Below are positions 28,983 through 37,782 of a stretch of 64,000 nucleotides of DNA, one piece after another. The stretch comes from Phenylobacterium soli (lineage in GTDB: Bacteria; Pseudomonadota; Alphaproteobacteria; Caulobacterales; Caulobacteraceae). Location of the stretch: positions 620,001 to 684,000 of the forward strand of contig NZ_QFYQ01000001.1 of assembly GCF_003254475.1 (NCBI RefSeq), in the 5' to 3' direction. Every line of letters begins with the position of its first letter. The first letter of the stretch is position 1. The notes beneath the pieces were generated by a model. It was not told where the DNA came from. It did no database searches and saw nothing but the letters and a program-made list of their open reading frames with translations. The position numbers were made by a program, and so were the translations under genes.

Positions 28983-30035
28983 TTACAACCCCAGCCGCCG
29001 CGCCCGGCCGGCGATGGTCAGGGCCAGCCGCTGGGCGATGAGCTGGTCGGGGGAGCCGGCGCTCTTGCAGGCCTTGTCGGCCGCCAGGATCTCGGGCTGC
29101 AGCCTGTCGAGTTCGTCGAGGCTCCAGGCCCGCGCTTGGCGCAGGAACTCGCGTTCCTGTTTCCAGAAGACGCCCGAGGCCTTGGCCGCCTCCTGCAGGC
29201 CCGCCCCTGCTTTGGCGAGGGTGAGGGTGCGGCGCAGGCGGCCGAGGTGCATGCCCAGCGCGCGGACCGCGGCCGGGCCGGCCTCGCCCTCCTGGGCGGC
29301 GCGGCGCAGGCCCGCCTGGGCGTCGGCGAGCTTGCCGCCGAAGGCGTCGGCCGCCGCGTCCGCCAGCGAGGCCTCGGGCTCGACGCCGAAGAAATCCTCG
29401 AGGTCGGCCGGCGTCGCCACCGCGCCCGAGCCCGGCCCCAGATAGAGCGCCAGCCGCTCGATCTCCTGGCGGGCGACGCCCCGCTCCTTGGGCAGGCGCG
29501 CGACGAGCAGGTTCAGGGCGTCCGAGGAAAGGCCGACGTCGTCCTTGGCCAGCAACTCGCGCACCAGGCGCGCGACATCGCCCGGCTCGTCCTCGTAGCA
29601 GGGGATGGCGGCCGCCCCGTCGGACTTCTCCGCCGCCTTGCGCAGCGCCGAGTCCCGCCCGAGGTTGCCGGCCTCGACGATCAGGAAGGCGTCCGGATTG
29701 AGCTCGCCGGCCGCGTGCCGGGTCAGCGCCTCGGCCGCGGTCTTATCCGGCCCGGCCTTGTCGCTCGTCAGGCGCAGGCGGATCAGCCGCCGCCCGCCCA
29801 TCAGCGACTGGGCGGCGAGCTCGCCTTCCAGCCGGCCGGGGTCGGCGTCGAGATCACCGTCGGTGAGCTGGGCGACGTCGAAGGGATCGTCCGGATCCTT
29901 GGCGATCGTCCGGGCGAGGGCATGGCCCCGGTCGCGCACCACGCCCATGTCGCGGCCATAGATCACCGCCGCCCGGATCTTGCCGTCCGGCCCTTTCAGG
30001 AAGCGTTCGATGTCCGGGCGCTTGTTGAGGATCAT
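28983..30035 (-). CDS. holA: DNA polymerase III delta subunit
   Basis: The 350-residue clamp-loader subunit opens the beta clamp. ILNKRPDIERFL and YGRDMGVVRDRGHALA match the HolA N-terminus. LIRLRLTSDKAG, AFLIVEAGNLGRDSALRKAAEKS and the C-terminal helical collar (GEAGPAAVRALGMHLGRLRR) follow. It is downstream of lptE by 28 bp. Confidence 0.93.
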   Translation of the reverse strand: MILNKRPDIERFLKGPDGKIRAAVIYGRDMGVVRDRGHALARTIAKDPDDPFDVAQLTDGDLDADPGRLEGELAAQSLMGGRRLIRLRLTSDKAGPDKTAAEALTRHAAGELNPDAFLIVEAGNLGRDSALRKAAEKSDGAAAIPCYEDEPGDVARLVRELLAKDDVGLSSDALNLLVARLPKERGVARQEIERLALYLGPGSGAVATPADLEDFFGVEPEASLADAAADAFGGKLADAQAGLRRAAQEGEAGPAAVRALGMHLGRLRRTLTLAKAGAGLQEAAKASGVFWKQEREFLRQARAWSLDELDRLQPEILAADKACKSAGSPDQLIAQRLALTIAGRARRLGL

Positions 30036-30063
30036 GTCCCGAGGGCCCTGGCGCTCAGCCCGT

Positions 30064-30561
30064 TCAGCTCGGCTTGGCCCCGTTGGCCAGCCAGGCGGCG
30101 AGCTCGAGCTGGATGCGGCGGGCGGCCTCCTGGGCGGCGCGGTCCTGCGCGTCCTGCTGGGCGGCCACCGAGGCGTAGGGCTGGTCGGCCGAGTCGTAGG
30201 TCAGCTCGACGCGCACCGTGCCGCGCTTGGCCAGCGCACCCGCCGGCACCGTGGTCAGGGCGTAGGTGGCGGTGAGCACGTACTCGTAGCGCGTCGCCAC
30301 GTTGTCGACCCGCACGCCGCGTGGATAGCGCGCTTCGGAGAGGGCGAGCTGCATGTGGTAGGCGGCGCGGGCCGAGCGGTCGCGGGCGAAGGCGTCGTCG
30401 AGGTGCTGGCGCATCAGGAAGCCGGTGCGGCCCTGCGGCGCCTCCACCTCGATGGCGGCGAGGTTCGAGGTCACCCCCGGCTGGCCGTAGAGCGGCGCGA
30501 ACCCGCAGCCCCCGAGGGCGGTGGCGAGGGTCAGGGCGGCGGCGAGGGCGAGGCGCTTCAT
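30064..30561 (-). CDS. lptE: LPS-assembly lipoprotein LptE
   Basis: The 165-residue protein has a signal peptide ending in the lipobox ALGGC (Cys about residue 19), then GFAPLYG, the usual LptE/RlpB start. LptE plugs the LptD outer-membrane LPS translocon. The stop of leuS precedes its start by 3 bp, and the leuS-lptE-holA order is conserved widely in proteobacteria, supporting the call. Confidence 0.9.
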   Translation of the reverse strand: MKRLALAAALTLATALGGCGFAPLYGQPGVTSNLAAIEVEAPQGRTGFLMRQHLDDAFARDRSARAAYHMQLALSEARYPRGVRVDNVATRYEYVLTATYALTTVPAGALAKRGTVRVELTYDSADQPYASVAAQQDAQDRAAQEAARRIQLELAAWLANGAKPS

Positions 30562-30564
30562 GCG

Positions 30565-33156
30565 TCAGGCCGCCACGATGTTGACGATGCGATCCTTCAC
30601 CACGATCACCTTGCGAATGGTCAGGCCCTCAAGGCGCCGTGCGATCTCCGGATCGTCAAGCACGATCTTCTCCACGTCGGCTGGCTCGGCGCCCGCCGGC
30701 GCGGTGATCTCGCCACGCCGCTTGCCGTTCACCTGCACCGGCAGGACCTTCACCGCGTCCTCGGTGAGCGCCGGATCGAAGGCCGGCCACGGCGCGGCGA
30801 CCACCATGCCCTGACCGCCGATCCGCGCCCAGGCCTCTTCGGCCAGGTGCGGCGTGAACGGCGCGACCAGGCGGGCGAAGGCCTCCAGAGCCTCCTGCCG
30901 CGCGGCCAGCACCGCCGGCGTGGCGTCCTTGGCCGGGTTCGCTTTCAGGGCGTTCAGGAACTCGTAGAGGCGGGCGATGCCGGAGTTGAAGCGGAAGGTC
31001 TCGATGGCCTCGGTGACCGCCTTGACCGTCTTGTGCGTCGCGACCCGCAGCGCCTGGGCGGCCGGATCGTCGGAACCCGCGGCGAGGCCCGAAGACGCCC
31101 CCTGCGGTTGGCTTTCGAACTCGTCCCAGACGCGGTTGACGAAGCGCCAGGCGCCCTCGATGCCGCCGGTGGTCCATTGCACGTCGCGGTCCGGCGGCGA
31201 GTCGGACATCACGAACAGGCGTGCGGCGTCGACGCCGTAGGCCTCGAAGATCTCGCCGGGCGCGACGGTGTTCTTCTTGGACTTCGACATCTTCTCGACG
31301 TCGCCGATCTCGACCACCTCGTCGGTGCCGCCGAGCGTCGCGCGCCGGGTCTTGCCCTCGACGACGATCTCGACCTCGCCGGGCTCCAGCCATTCGCCGT
31401 TCTGCCGGCGATAGGTCTCGTGGGTGACCATGCCCTGGGTGAACAGGCCCTCGAACGGCTCGCGCACGCTCAGCCGGCCGGCGTCGGCCAGGGCCTTGGT
31501 CATGAAGCGCGCGTAGAGCAGGTGCAGCACCGCGTGCTCGATGCCGCCGATGTACTGGTCGACGGGCATCCAGTAGTCCGCCGCCGCCCTGTCGATCGGC
31601 TCGGCCGCATGCGGATTGGCGAAGCGGGCGAAGTACCAGGACGAATCCACGAAGGTGTCGAGGGTGTCGGTCTCGCGGGTCGCCGGGCCGCCGCACTTGG
31701 GGCAGGTGGTGTGCTTCCAGGCCGGGTGGCGGCCGAGCGCGTTGCCCGGCTTGCCGAAGTCCAGGTCCTGCGGCAGGGCCACCGGGAGGGCCGATTTCGG
31801 CAGCGGCACGACGCCGTCCTTCTCGCAGTGGACCACCGGGATCGGGCAGCCCCAGCCGCGCTGGCGCGCCACGCCCCAGTCGCGCAGGCGATAGACCGTG
31901 GCGCCCTGGCCCAGGCCCTGGCCCTCGATGACGTCGATGGCCTTGGTCTTGGCGGTCTCGACGTCCAGGCCGTCGAGGAACTGCGAATTGTAGATCACGC
32001 CCGGCCCGACATAGGCCTCCGTCCCGACGTCGAACGCCTTGGGGTCCTCGCCCGGCGGCAGCACGACGGGGCGTACCGGCAGGTCGTACTTGCGGGCGAA
32101 GTCCAGGTCGCGCTGGTCATGCGCCGGGCAGGCGAAGATCGCGCCGGTGCCGTAGTCCATCAGGATGAAGTTGGCGATCCAGACCGGCAGCTCCCAGTTC
32201 GGATCGAACGGGTGCTTCACCTTCAGTCCGGTGTCGTAGCCTTCCTTCTCCTGGGTCTCGATCTCGGCTTCCGAGATCGCGCCCTTGCGGCACTTGTCGA
32301 TGAACGCCGCCGCCTTGGGATCGGACCTGGCCGCCAGCTCGGCCAGCGGGTGATCGGGGGCGATGCCGACGAAGCTCGCGCCGAACAGGGTGTCGGGGCG
32401 GGTGGTGTAGACCTCCAGCCCGGCCTCGAAGCCGGCGGGCGCGCTCGCGGCGAACGGGAACCTGAAGCGCAGGCCGCGCGAGCGCCCGATCCAGTTCTCC
32501 TGCATGACGCGGACCTTCTCGGGCCAGCGGTCCAGGGTCTCCAGGTCGTCCACCAGCTGGTCGGCGTACTCAGTGATGCGCAGGAACCACTGGTTCAGCT
32601 TGCGCTTCTCGACCACCGCGCCGGAGCGCCAGCCGCGGCCGTCGACCACCTGCTCGTTGGCCAGCACCGTCTGGTCGACGGGATCCCAGTTCACCGTCGC
32701 CTCGCGGCGGTAGACCAGGCCGCGATCGTACAGCTCCAGGAACAGCGCCTGCTGCTGGCCGTAGTACTCCACGTCGCAGGTGGCGAACTCGCGGGACCAG
32801 TCGATCGACAGGCCCAGCTCCTTCAGCTCGTCCCGCATGCGGGCGATGTTGTCGTAGGTCCAGCCGCGCGGATCGACGCCGCGCTCCATGGCCGCGTTCT
32901 CGGCCGGCAGGCCGAAGGCGTCCCAGCCCATCGGGTGCAGCACCGAGAAGCCCCGCGCGCGCTTGAAGCGGGCGATGACGTCGCCGAGGGCGTAGTTGCG
33001 CACATGGCCCATGTGCAGGCGCCCCGACGGATAGGGGAACATCTCCAGCACGTAGTACTTCGGGCGCGCCGGATCGATCGCCGCGCGGAACGCATCGACG
33101 TCGGCCCAGGCCTGACGCCATTTGGGCTCGGTTTCTTTGGGATTGTAGCGGGCCAT
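30565..33156 (-). CDS. leuS: Leucyl-tRNA synthetase
   Basis: This 863-residue class I synthetase carries [19 protein letters not shown] (HIGH motif), a large CP1 editing domain ([12 protein letters not shown], and the editing-site Asp region [16 protein letters not shown]), a [18 protein letters not shown] zinc-like segment with WYFARF, and EKMSKSKKN (KMSKS). ATG 33156 gives the typical [14 protein letters not shown] start. Confidence 0.97.
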   Translation of the reverse strand: MARYNPKETEPKWRQAWADVDAFRAAIDPARPKYYVLEMFPYPSGRLHMGHVRNYALGDVIARFKRARGFSVLHPMGWDAFGLPAENAAMERGVDPRGWTYDNIARMRDELKELGLSIDWSREFATCDVEYYGQQQALFLELYDRGLVYRREATVNWDPVDQTVLANEQVVDGRGWRSGAVVEKRKLNQWFLRITEYADQLVDDLETLDRWPEKVRVMQENWIGRSRGLRFRFPFAASAPAGFEAGLEVYTTRPDTLFGASFVGIAPDHPLAELAARSDPKAAAFIDKCRKGAISEAEIETQEKEGYDTGLKVKHPFDPNWELPVWIANFILMDYGTGAIFACPAHDQRDLDFARKYDLPVRPVVLPPGEDPKAFDVGTEAYVGPGVIYNSQFLDGLDVETAKTKAIDVIEGQGLGQGATVYRLRDWGVARQRGWGCPIPVVHCEKDGVVPLPKSALPVALPQDLDFGKPGNALGRHPAWKHTTCPKCGGPATRETDTLDTFVDSSWYFARFANPHAAEPIDRAAADYWMPVDQYIGGIEHAVLHLLYARFMTKALADAGRLSVREPFEGLFTQGMVTHETYRRQNGEWLEPGEVEIVVEGKTRRATLGGTDEVVEIGDVEKMSKSKKNTVAPGEIFEAYGVDAARLFVMSDSPPDRDVQWTTGGIEGAWRFVNRVWDEFESQPQGASSGLAAGSDDPAAQALRVATHKTVKAVTEAIETFRFNSGIARLYEFLNALKANPAKDATPAVLAARQEALEAFARLVAPFTPHLAEEAWARIGGQGMVVAAPWPAFDPALTEDAVKVLPVQVNGKRRGEITAPAGAEPADVEKIVLDDPEIARRLEGLTIRKVIVVKDRIVNIVAA

Positions 33157-33242
33157 GACAGGCGGCCTTTGGACTGGGTTAGTGCGTCCGGTCAACCGCC
33201 TGTGTCACGAGAGGCCGACCTTCGAACGGATCGGGGCTGGAA

Positions 33243-33725
33243 TCAGCCCTTGATGTTCGAAAGTCGAAGCTGGCGCGCCCGGGTCAGGATCGCGTTCTCG
33301 ATGTCGGTCTCGGTCTGGGTCGCGGCCGGGGCGTCCACCCAGTTCCCCGCGGCGTCCTTGGTCTGCTTGAAGACCGTGACGTTCAGGCCGTCGGCGCGCA
33401 GGCGCGAGTCCAGGATGTAGACGGTGCACTTGAAGCGCTCGTCGGGCTTCTCCGGGTTCACGTACCAGTCGGTGATGACCACGCCGCCGTAGGGGTCGGC
33501 CGAAGCCAGCGGCATGAACGACAGGGTGTCCAGCGTCGCGCGCCACAGGTAGCCGTTGACCGACACGGACGTGGCGCTCGCCGGGTTCGGCACATTGTTC
33601 GACTTCGAGCCGAACAGATGGGGGGTCGAGCAGGCGGAAAGGCCAAGAGTGGACAGGCCCAGGGCGGCGAACACCACCGCGCCGGTTGCGGCCTGCCGCA
33701 TCGAAACGCCTCGCACAAACGCCAT
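33243..33725 (-). CDS. DUF3576 lipoprotein
   Basis: The 160-residue product has a lipoprotein signal peptide ending LSAC (Cys about residue 32). The DUF3576 domain contains NGYLWRATLDTLSFMPLASADPYGG, VITDWYVNPEKPDERFKCTVYIL, and a C-terminal IENAILTRARQLRL. The family is uncharacterised and frequent next to leuS in alphaproteobacteria. ATG 33725 is chosen over 33743; ATG 33701 is also possible. It is 86 bp upstream of leuS in the same direction. Confidence 0.85.
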   Translation of the reverse strand: MAFVRGVSMRQAATGAVVFAALGLSTLGLSACSTPHLFGSKSNNVPNPASATSVSVNGYLWRATLDTLSFMPLASADPYGGVVITDWYVNPEKPDERFKCTVYILDSRLRADGLNVTVFKQTKDAAGNWVDAPAATQTETDIENAILTRARQLRLSNIKG

Positions 33726-33906
33726 TCGCGTCCGTCTCCACATATGAATTTCCGCGGCGGCCTGCGCGTCGCAAGCGCTACGGCGCCCCCCGCGCCGCGC
33801 CCTCTATAACAACGCCATTGCGGACGCCAAACAGGAATCGCGTGACCCATCGGCCACAGCCTCCGGGCTTAGAGCGTTAACGGGGACCCCGCGGCGCTGG
33901 AGTCGG

Positions 33907-33934
33907 TTGACCCCGCAGTACGGCGGAATTTAAT
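33907..33934 (+). promoter_or_regulatory. Putative ntrZ promoter
   Basis: TTGACC (33907-33912), 16 bp spacer, TTTAAT (33929-33934), about 70 bp before the ntrZ start. Confidence 0.45.
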
Positions 33935-34004
33935 CGACCTCGACCGTGTGGCCGACCGATCCTTTCCGGTGGAGCTGCGATTACGGTCATGAGGACCTAA
34001 GTAA

Positions 34005-34397
34005 GTGAGCATGCGTGCCCGCCATATCGCTGTGCTGATCGGCGCCGCCGCCCTGATAGGCGGCGCGGCGACCGCCGCGCAGGCGGCCGACGCGGCCAAG
34101 GGCGTGGACTTCTCCGTCCGCGCCGAACCGGCGGCGAGCCCGGTGGTGAGCGGCAAGACCGTCAACCTCGACGCCCGCCGCGGCCGCTGGGGCGTGACGC
34201 TCAACATGCAGCAGCCCGACACCCGCCAGAGCACCCTCAACGACGTGGCGGCCGGCGCCTACTTCCGGATCACCCCGTCGCTGCGCGTCGGCGGCGCCGT
34301 GGCCCTCGGCGATCAGCAGCTGCAACCCGGCGCGCGGACGCCCACCCCGGACGAGGGCCTGCCCCGCGTCCGTCTCGAGACCAAGTTCAAGTTCTAG
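34005..34397 (+). CDS. ntrZ: NtrZ-family periplasmic protein
   Basis: This protein of about 130 residues has an Ala-rich signal peptide (cleavage near AQA-AD). The mature part is beta-rich: VNLDARRGRWGVTLNMQQP, GAYFRITPSLRVGGAVALG, and the end RVRLETKFKF. In Caulobacter, NtrZ acts on the NtrY sensor kinase from the periplasm. The match is from memory of the family layout, and no ntrYX genes are in the window. GTG 34005 or ATG 34011 may be the start. Confidence 0.75.
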   Translation: MSMRARHIAVLIGAAALIGGAATAAQAADAAKGVDFSVRAEPAASPVVSGKTVNLDARRGRWGVTLNMQQPDTRQSTLNDVAAGAYFRITPSLRVGGAVALGDQQLQPGARTPTPDEGLPRVRLETKFKF

Positions 34398-34398
34398 T

Positions 34399-34998
34399 TC
34401 AGGTCCGGAAGGCGTCCACCGCCGCCAGACCGACGAGGCCCGCGTCCTTCAGACGGCGGGCCGTTTTGTCGTTCACCCCACCGAGCGCATAGACCGGCAG
34501 GCCGGCCTGGCGCGCCAGCAGCGCCAGGCGCACCGGCCCCATCGGCGCGCCGGCCGAGGGGCTGCCGCTGGGAAAGATCGCCGAGACCACCACCGCGTCC
34601 GCCCCCGCCGCCTTGGCCCGGCGCGCCGCGGCCAGGGAGTGGGCGGCGCTGGTGACGATCCAGCCGGGCTGTCGCCAGGCGCGCGCCCGACCGCCGAGCC
34701 GCTCCGGCAGATGGAGCCCGTCCGCCCCGAGCGCCCGCGCCAGCTCCGGATCCGCCCCGACCAGCAGGCGCAGTCCCCTGGCGCGCGCGATGGCCCTCAG
34801 CCGCCGGCCCTGCGCCGCCGCATCCGCCGCCCCGAACGCCCGGAACACGATCGCCGCGCCGCGCGGCAGGGTCCGGGCGATCGGCTCCGCGTCGGGCGTC
34901 CGCTGCGGGTCGGTGAAGAACAGCAGGGCGGGCAGGGCGCGGGCTTGGCCCTTCCGTCGCGCCGCGGCTCCATTTAGGAACGCGGCCGTCCGCCTCAT
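34399..34998 (-). CDS. Thiamine phosphate synthase-like protein (ThiE/TenI fold)
   Basis: The 199-residue TIM barrel resembles ThiE/TenI. LLFFTDPQRTPD is the N-terminal strand. GADGLHLPER, VTSAAHSLAAARRAKAAGADAVVVSAIFPSGSP, GPVRLALLARQAGLPVYALGGV and the end VGLAAVDAF keep the barrel pattern. Some ThiE catalytic positions differ, so it may be a regulator-like TenI homologue or a diverged synthase. No other thiamine genes are nearby. Its start lies 19 bp from the yggS start on the opposite strand. Confidence 0.75.
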   Translation of the reverse strand: MRRTAAFLNGAAARRKGQARALPALLFFTDPQRTPDAEPIARTLPRGAAIVFRAFGAADAAAQGRRLRAIARARGLRLLVGADPELARALGADGLHLPERLGGRARAWRQPGWIVTSAAHSLAAARRAKAAGADAVVVSAIFPSGSPSAGAPMGPVRLALLARQAGLPVYALGGVNDKTARRLKDAGLVGLAAVDAFRT

Positions 34999-35017
34999 GG
35001 TCCAGAAGGTCGCGGGA

Positions 35018-35707
35018 ATGGCTGAGCCCCTCTATAGCGCCGCCGGCTATCACGACGTGGTGGCCCGGATCGGGCGCGCCGCGCAAGCCGCCGGTCGCGA
35101 TCCCAGGGACGTCACCCTGGTGGCGGTTTCAAAGACCCAGCCGTGGGAGGCCATCCAGCCGGTGCTCGACGCCGGCCAGACCGTGTTCGGCGAGAACCGC
35201 GTGCAGGAGGCCTACCAGCGCTGGGAGGGCAAGGCGCCCCAAGTCGTGGGGGCCCTGACCCTGCACCTGATCGGCCCCTTGCAGACCAACAAGGCCAAGG
35301 AGGCGGTCGCCTTCTTCGACGTCATCGAGACCCTCGACCGCGAGAAGCTCGCCCGGGTGCTGGCCGAGGAGATGCAGAAGCAGGGCCGCCGGCCGCGCCT
35401 CTACGTCCAGGTCAACACCGGCGAGGAGCCGCAGAAGGCCGGCGTCACGCCCCCCGAGGCCGACGCCTTCATCGCCGCCTGCCGCGGGACCTACGGCCTC
35501 GATCCCGAAGGGCTGATGTGCATCCCGCCGGTGGACGAGCCGGCCGGTCCGCACTTCGCCCTCCTCAAGGCGATCGCCCAGCGCAACGGGCTCGCGAAGC
35601 TCTCCATGGGCATGAGCGACGACTTCGAGACCGCCATCCGCTTCGGCGCCACCAGCGTGCGCGTCGGCTCGGCGATCTTCGGGGCGCGGCCGAAGCCCGC
35701 GGCCTGA
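35018..35707 (+). CDS. YggS-family PLP homeostasis protein
   Basis: This 229-residue PLP-binding barrel carries VTLVAVSKTQP (PLP Lys), FGENRVQEAYQRW, LIGPLQTNKAKEAV, PRLYVQVNTGEEPQKAGV, LMCIPP and SMGMSDDFETAIRFGATSVRVGSAIFG. It is a member of the PLPBP family (YggS/PROSC), which controls pyridoxal phosphate pools without known catalysis. An ATG at 34997 is in frame seven codons upstream. Confidence 0.92.
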   Translation: MAEPLYSAAGYHDVVARIGRAAQAAGRDPRDVTLVAVSKTQPWEAIQPVLDAGQTVFGENRVQEAYQRWEGKAPQVVGALTLHLIGPLQTNKAKEAVAFFDVIETLDREKLARVLAEEMQKQGRRPRLYVQVNTGEEPQKAGVTPPEADAFIAACRGTYGLDPEGLMCIPPVDEPAGPHFALLKAIAQRNGLAKLSMGMSDDFETAIRFGATSVRVGSAIFGARPKPAA

Positions 35708-35714
35708 GGCCGCC

Positions 35715-36149
35715 TCAGGGCTGGAAGGGCGCGAGGTCCGGCTCGACCCAGCCGCGCCGCGCCGCGACCGAGAACAGCACCGCCTTCGACCAGTGGGCGA
35801 GGAGCCAGTCCGGGCGGCCCATCGTCGTCGCCATCAGCTCGTCGAGGATCTCGTGCAGCGGCGCGCCGGGCCGGGCCGCCAGCAGGGCGTCGGCCGCCCT
35901 CAGCGAGGCCAGGGTGATGGTCTCGTGATAGCCGCTGTCGTCGGTGTTCGGCGTCGCCGTGGCTTCGTTGTAGGCGCGGATGATCGACGGCATGCGCCGG
36001 GTGGTCTCGCTGAGGCCATGAGCGCGGAGCAACCACAGCGCCGCGCCGAAATGGGCCGCGTGGGTCCATACGGACTTGGGCAGGCTGCGCTCGATCAGGC
36101 CGCGGGCCAGGCGCTCGATCGCGGCGTCGTCGGGATAGTGAGTGGTCAT
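35715..36149 (-). CDS. Conserved-looking protein of unknown function
   Basis: The 144-residue cytosolic protein has no signal or membrane segment and is mostly helical. Striking residues are WTHAAHFGAALWLLRAHG, a HET motif and LLAHWSKAVLFS, so several conserved-looking His and Trp residues are spread through the chain. I do not recognise the family. It is convergent with yggS (7 bp between stops) and downstream of the small transcript at 36186-36358 in the same direction. Confidence 0.7.
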   Translation of the reverse strand: MTTHYPDDAAIERLARGLIERSLPKSVWTHAAHFGAALWLLRAHGLSETTRRMPSIIRAYNEATATPNTDDSGYHETITLASLRAADALLAARPGAPLHEILDELMATTMGRPDWLLAHWSKAVLFSVAARRGWVEPDLAPFQP

Positions 36150-36187
36150 CTTGGCGGTCCTCGAAGGGAGCCCGGGCGCGCGGCATC

Positions 36188-36214
36188 AAAAAACCCCGCC
36201 GGCCGGGCGGGGTT
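36188..36214 (-). terminator. Intrinsic terminator, leftward
   Basis: A perfect 9 bp stem AACCCCGCC / GGCGGGGTT (36192-36200, 36206-36214) with a GGCCG loop. On the minus strand it is followed by six T residues. It would end a leftward transcript from the 26-codon frame or from the L,D-transpeptidase gene. Confidence 0.85.
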
Positions 36215-36241
36215 GGCAGGGCTCGGATCGGGCGAGATCGC

Positions 36242-36322
36242 CTAGTCCGGATGGCCCGCGCGCGCCCGCGCCGTCGAAAGACGGTTCTGCTGCTGCTGCG
36301 CGGTGATCGCTTTGCGGACCAT
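36242..36322 (-). CDS. Candidate 26-residue leaderless microprotein
   Basis: ATG 36322 to TAG 36242 encodes a basic peptide starting MVRKAITAQQQQNRL and ending in GHPD, with a run of four Gln. Upstream is a strong promoter (TTGACA at 36353-36358 and GCTACCTC at 36329-36336). It would start RNA synthesis at or next to the ATG, so the message would be leaderless. A terminator follows 28 bp after the stop. No homologue is recognised. The alternative is a non-coding RNA of about 135 nt. Confidence 0.5.
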   Translation of the reverse strand: MVRKAITAQQQQNRLSTARARAGHPD

Positions 36323-36328
36323 GGGCGC

Positions 36329-36358
36329 GAGGTAGCGAACGCTGTTCGCTCCTGTCAA
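36329..36358 (-). promoter_or_regulatory. Sigma-70-type promoter with internal inverted repeat
   Basis: Read on the minus strand, TTGACAG, 15 bp, then GCTACCTC closely matches the Caulobacter housekeeping promoter (TTGAC..., GCTANAWC). A perfect inverted repeat AGCGAAC-AGC-GTTCGCT (36334-36350) fills the spacer and enters the -10, as an operator would. Confidence 0.6.
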
Positions 36359-36387
36359 CGCCCTTGCCCGCGTCGAGCGCGGGCCGC

Positions 36388-36906
36388 TCAGTCGGCGGCG
36401 ATTTCCACCGCATCGCCCGGCCTGGCGGCCGCCAGCACCGCCTCCAGATCCTCGCGCGCGAGGGCCACGCAGCCTTCGGTCGGCGAATAGCCCTCCTTCG
36501 CCAGGTGCATGAAGATGCAGCTGCCGTGATAGGGGCGGGGCGGGTCGTCGTTGTGCGCCAGCACGACCACCAGGTCGTAGAGATGATCGTCGCGCCACAT
36601 CTTCTCGAAGCTGCCCGTGAACGGCAGCTTGATCGGGCGGTTATAGGCCTCGTGTTCGGGATCGTCGCACCAGCCGTCGTCGCGCGCGATAGGCTCGCAG
36701 GGCAGGGCCGTCTGCGGCGCGCGCCCGTCGGCCGTCTGGTCCGGCCGGTAGAGCACCTTGCGGATCGCCCAGACGCCGACGGGGGAGGCCCCGTCCCCCT
36801 CGCGCTTCTCCGCCGCCGGCGTCACGCCCGAGCGGCCCAGGGCGCAGCGCAGCGTCCGCTGGCCGAAATCGAAGCGCCCGTCCGGGTGAGCCACGAACTT
36901 CACCAT
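36388..36906 (-). CDS. L,D-transpeptidase (YkuD) family protein
   Basis: The 172-residue protein has a YkuD catalytic domain. GSCIFMHLAKEGYSPTEGCV carries the His and the nucleophile Cys in the TEGCVAL motif. GRSGVTPAAEKREGDGASPVG near residue 30 is the substrate loop. It has no recognisable signal peptide, like a subset of alphaproteobacterial members, so how it reaches peptidoglycan is unclear. It is divergent from the cenR-like gene with a 53 bp gap. Confidence 0.88.
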   Translation of the reverse strand: MVKFVAHPDGRFDFGQRTLRCALGRSGVTPAAEKREGDGASPVGVWAIRKVLYRPDQTADGRAPQTALPCEPIARDDGWCDDPEHEAYNRPIKLPFTGSFEKMWRDDHLYDLVVVLAHNDDPPRPYHGSCIFMHLAKEGYSPTEGCVALAREDLEAVLAAARPGDAVEIAAD

Positions 36907-36959
36907 GGAGCCTCAAATCCTTTTGCCCGTTGGGCGTCATACGGTGCATGTTCCTGACG

Positions 36960-37643
36960 ATGGCTCAACGCAAGACCCTCCTCATCGTCGACGATGACGC
37001 GGACCTTCGCGGGGCCGTGGCCGAGCAGCTCCAGGCGGAAGACTTCGCGACCCATGAGGCCGCCACTGGCGGCGAAGGCGTCCGCGCCGCCCAGGCGATC
37101 CGGCCCGACCTCATCCTGCTCGACGTCGACCTGCCCGACATCGACGGCCGCGAGGCCTGCCGCCAGATGCGGGCCACTGGCGTCGCCGCGCCGATCATCA
37201 TGCTCACCGCGGCCGCCGCCGACGAGGACACCGTCGCCGGCCTCGAAGCCGGGGCCAACGACTACGTCACCAAGCCCTACAAGTTCGCCGTGCTGCTCGC
37301 CCGCATCCGCGCCCAGCTGCGCAGCCACGAGCACTCCGAGGGCGCGGTCTTCCGCCTCGGCGCCTACGAGTTCCGCCCCGCCGCCAAGCTGCTGGTCGAC
37401 GAGAACCAGAAGAAGATCCGGCTGACGGAGAAGGAGACCAACATCCTGAAGTACCTCTACCGCGCCGGAGAGAAGCCGGTGTCGCGCGAGGAGCTTCTGG
37501 CCGAGGTCTGGGGCTACAACGCCGGCGTGACGACGCACACGCTCGAGACCCACGTCTACCGCCTGCGCCAGAAGATCGAGCCCGATCCGGCCAACGCCAA
37601 GCTCCTGCTCACCGAAGCCGGCGGCTACAAGCTCGCGCCTTAG
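36960..37643 (+). CDS. cenR: OmpR-family response regulator, probable CenR
   Basis: This 227-residue regulator has a receiver domain (LLIVDDDADL, phospho-acceptor Asp55 in LLLDVDLPDIDG, Lys in VTKPYK) and a winged-helix DNA-binding domain (IRLTEKETNILKYLYRAGEKPVSREELL, then THTLETHVYRLRQKIE). In Caulobacter the essential envelope regulator CenR sits at about this distance from parB, near leuS and xthA; the symbol rests on that synteny and N-terminal similarity. No histidine kinase is adjacent. ATG 36960 is used rather than an upstream in-frame GTG. Confidence 0.8.
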   Translation: MAQRKTLLIVDDDADLRGAVAEQLQAEDFATHEAATGGEGVRAAQAIRPDLILLDVDLPDIDGREACRQMRATGVAAPIIMLTAAAADEDTVAGLEAGANDYVTKPYKFAVLLARIRAQLRSHEHSEGAVFRLGAYEFRPAAKLLVDENQKKIRLTEKETNILKYLYRAGEKPVSREELLAEVWGYNAGVTTHTLETHVYRLRQKIEPDPANAKLLLTEAGGYKLAP

Positions 37644-37651
37644 TCGCCTCG

Positions 37652-37775
37652 GATGCTCCCCCACAGGGGGAGCTGTCGCGAAGCGACTGAGGGGGTTGAA
37701 GGGCAAGGCGTCGGCTGTTTGTGGGCCGCAACCCCCTCCGGCCCTCCGGGCCACCTCCCCCTGTGGGGGAGGATT
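37652..37775. repeat. Palindromic intergenic repeat, copy 4
   Basis: It lies between convergent cenR and xthA. GATGCTCCCCCACAGGGGGA leads into GCTGTCGCGAAGCGACTGAG; the far half has CAACCCCCTCCGGCCCTCCG and a CCTCCCCCTGTGGGGGAGG hairpin. It is nearly identical to the copy at 24264 except in the centre. Confidence 0.9.
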
Positions 37776-37782
37776 GGGCTCC

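Noticed and set aside
29980..33420. 1146-codon open frame on + strand antisense to leuS
   Set aside because: The minus strand encodes a complete leucyl-tRNA synthetase with all motifs. The antisense frame is His/Arg/Gly-rich with no recognisable domain, typical of high-GC shadow frames.
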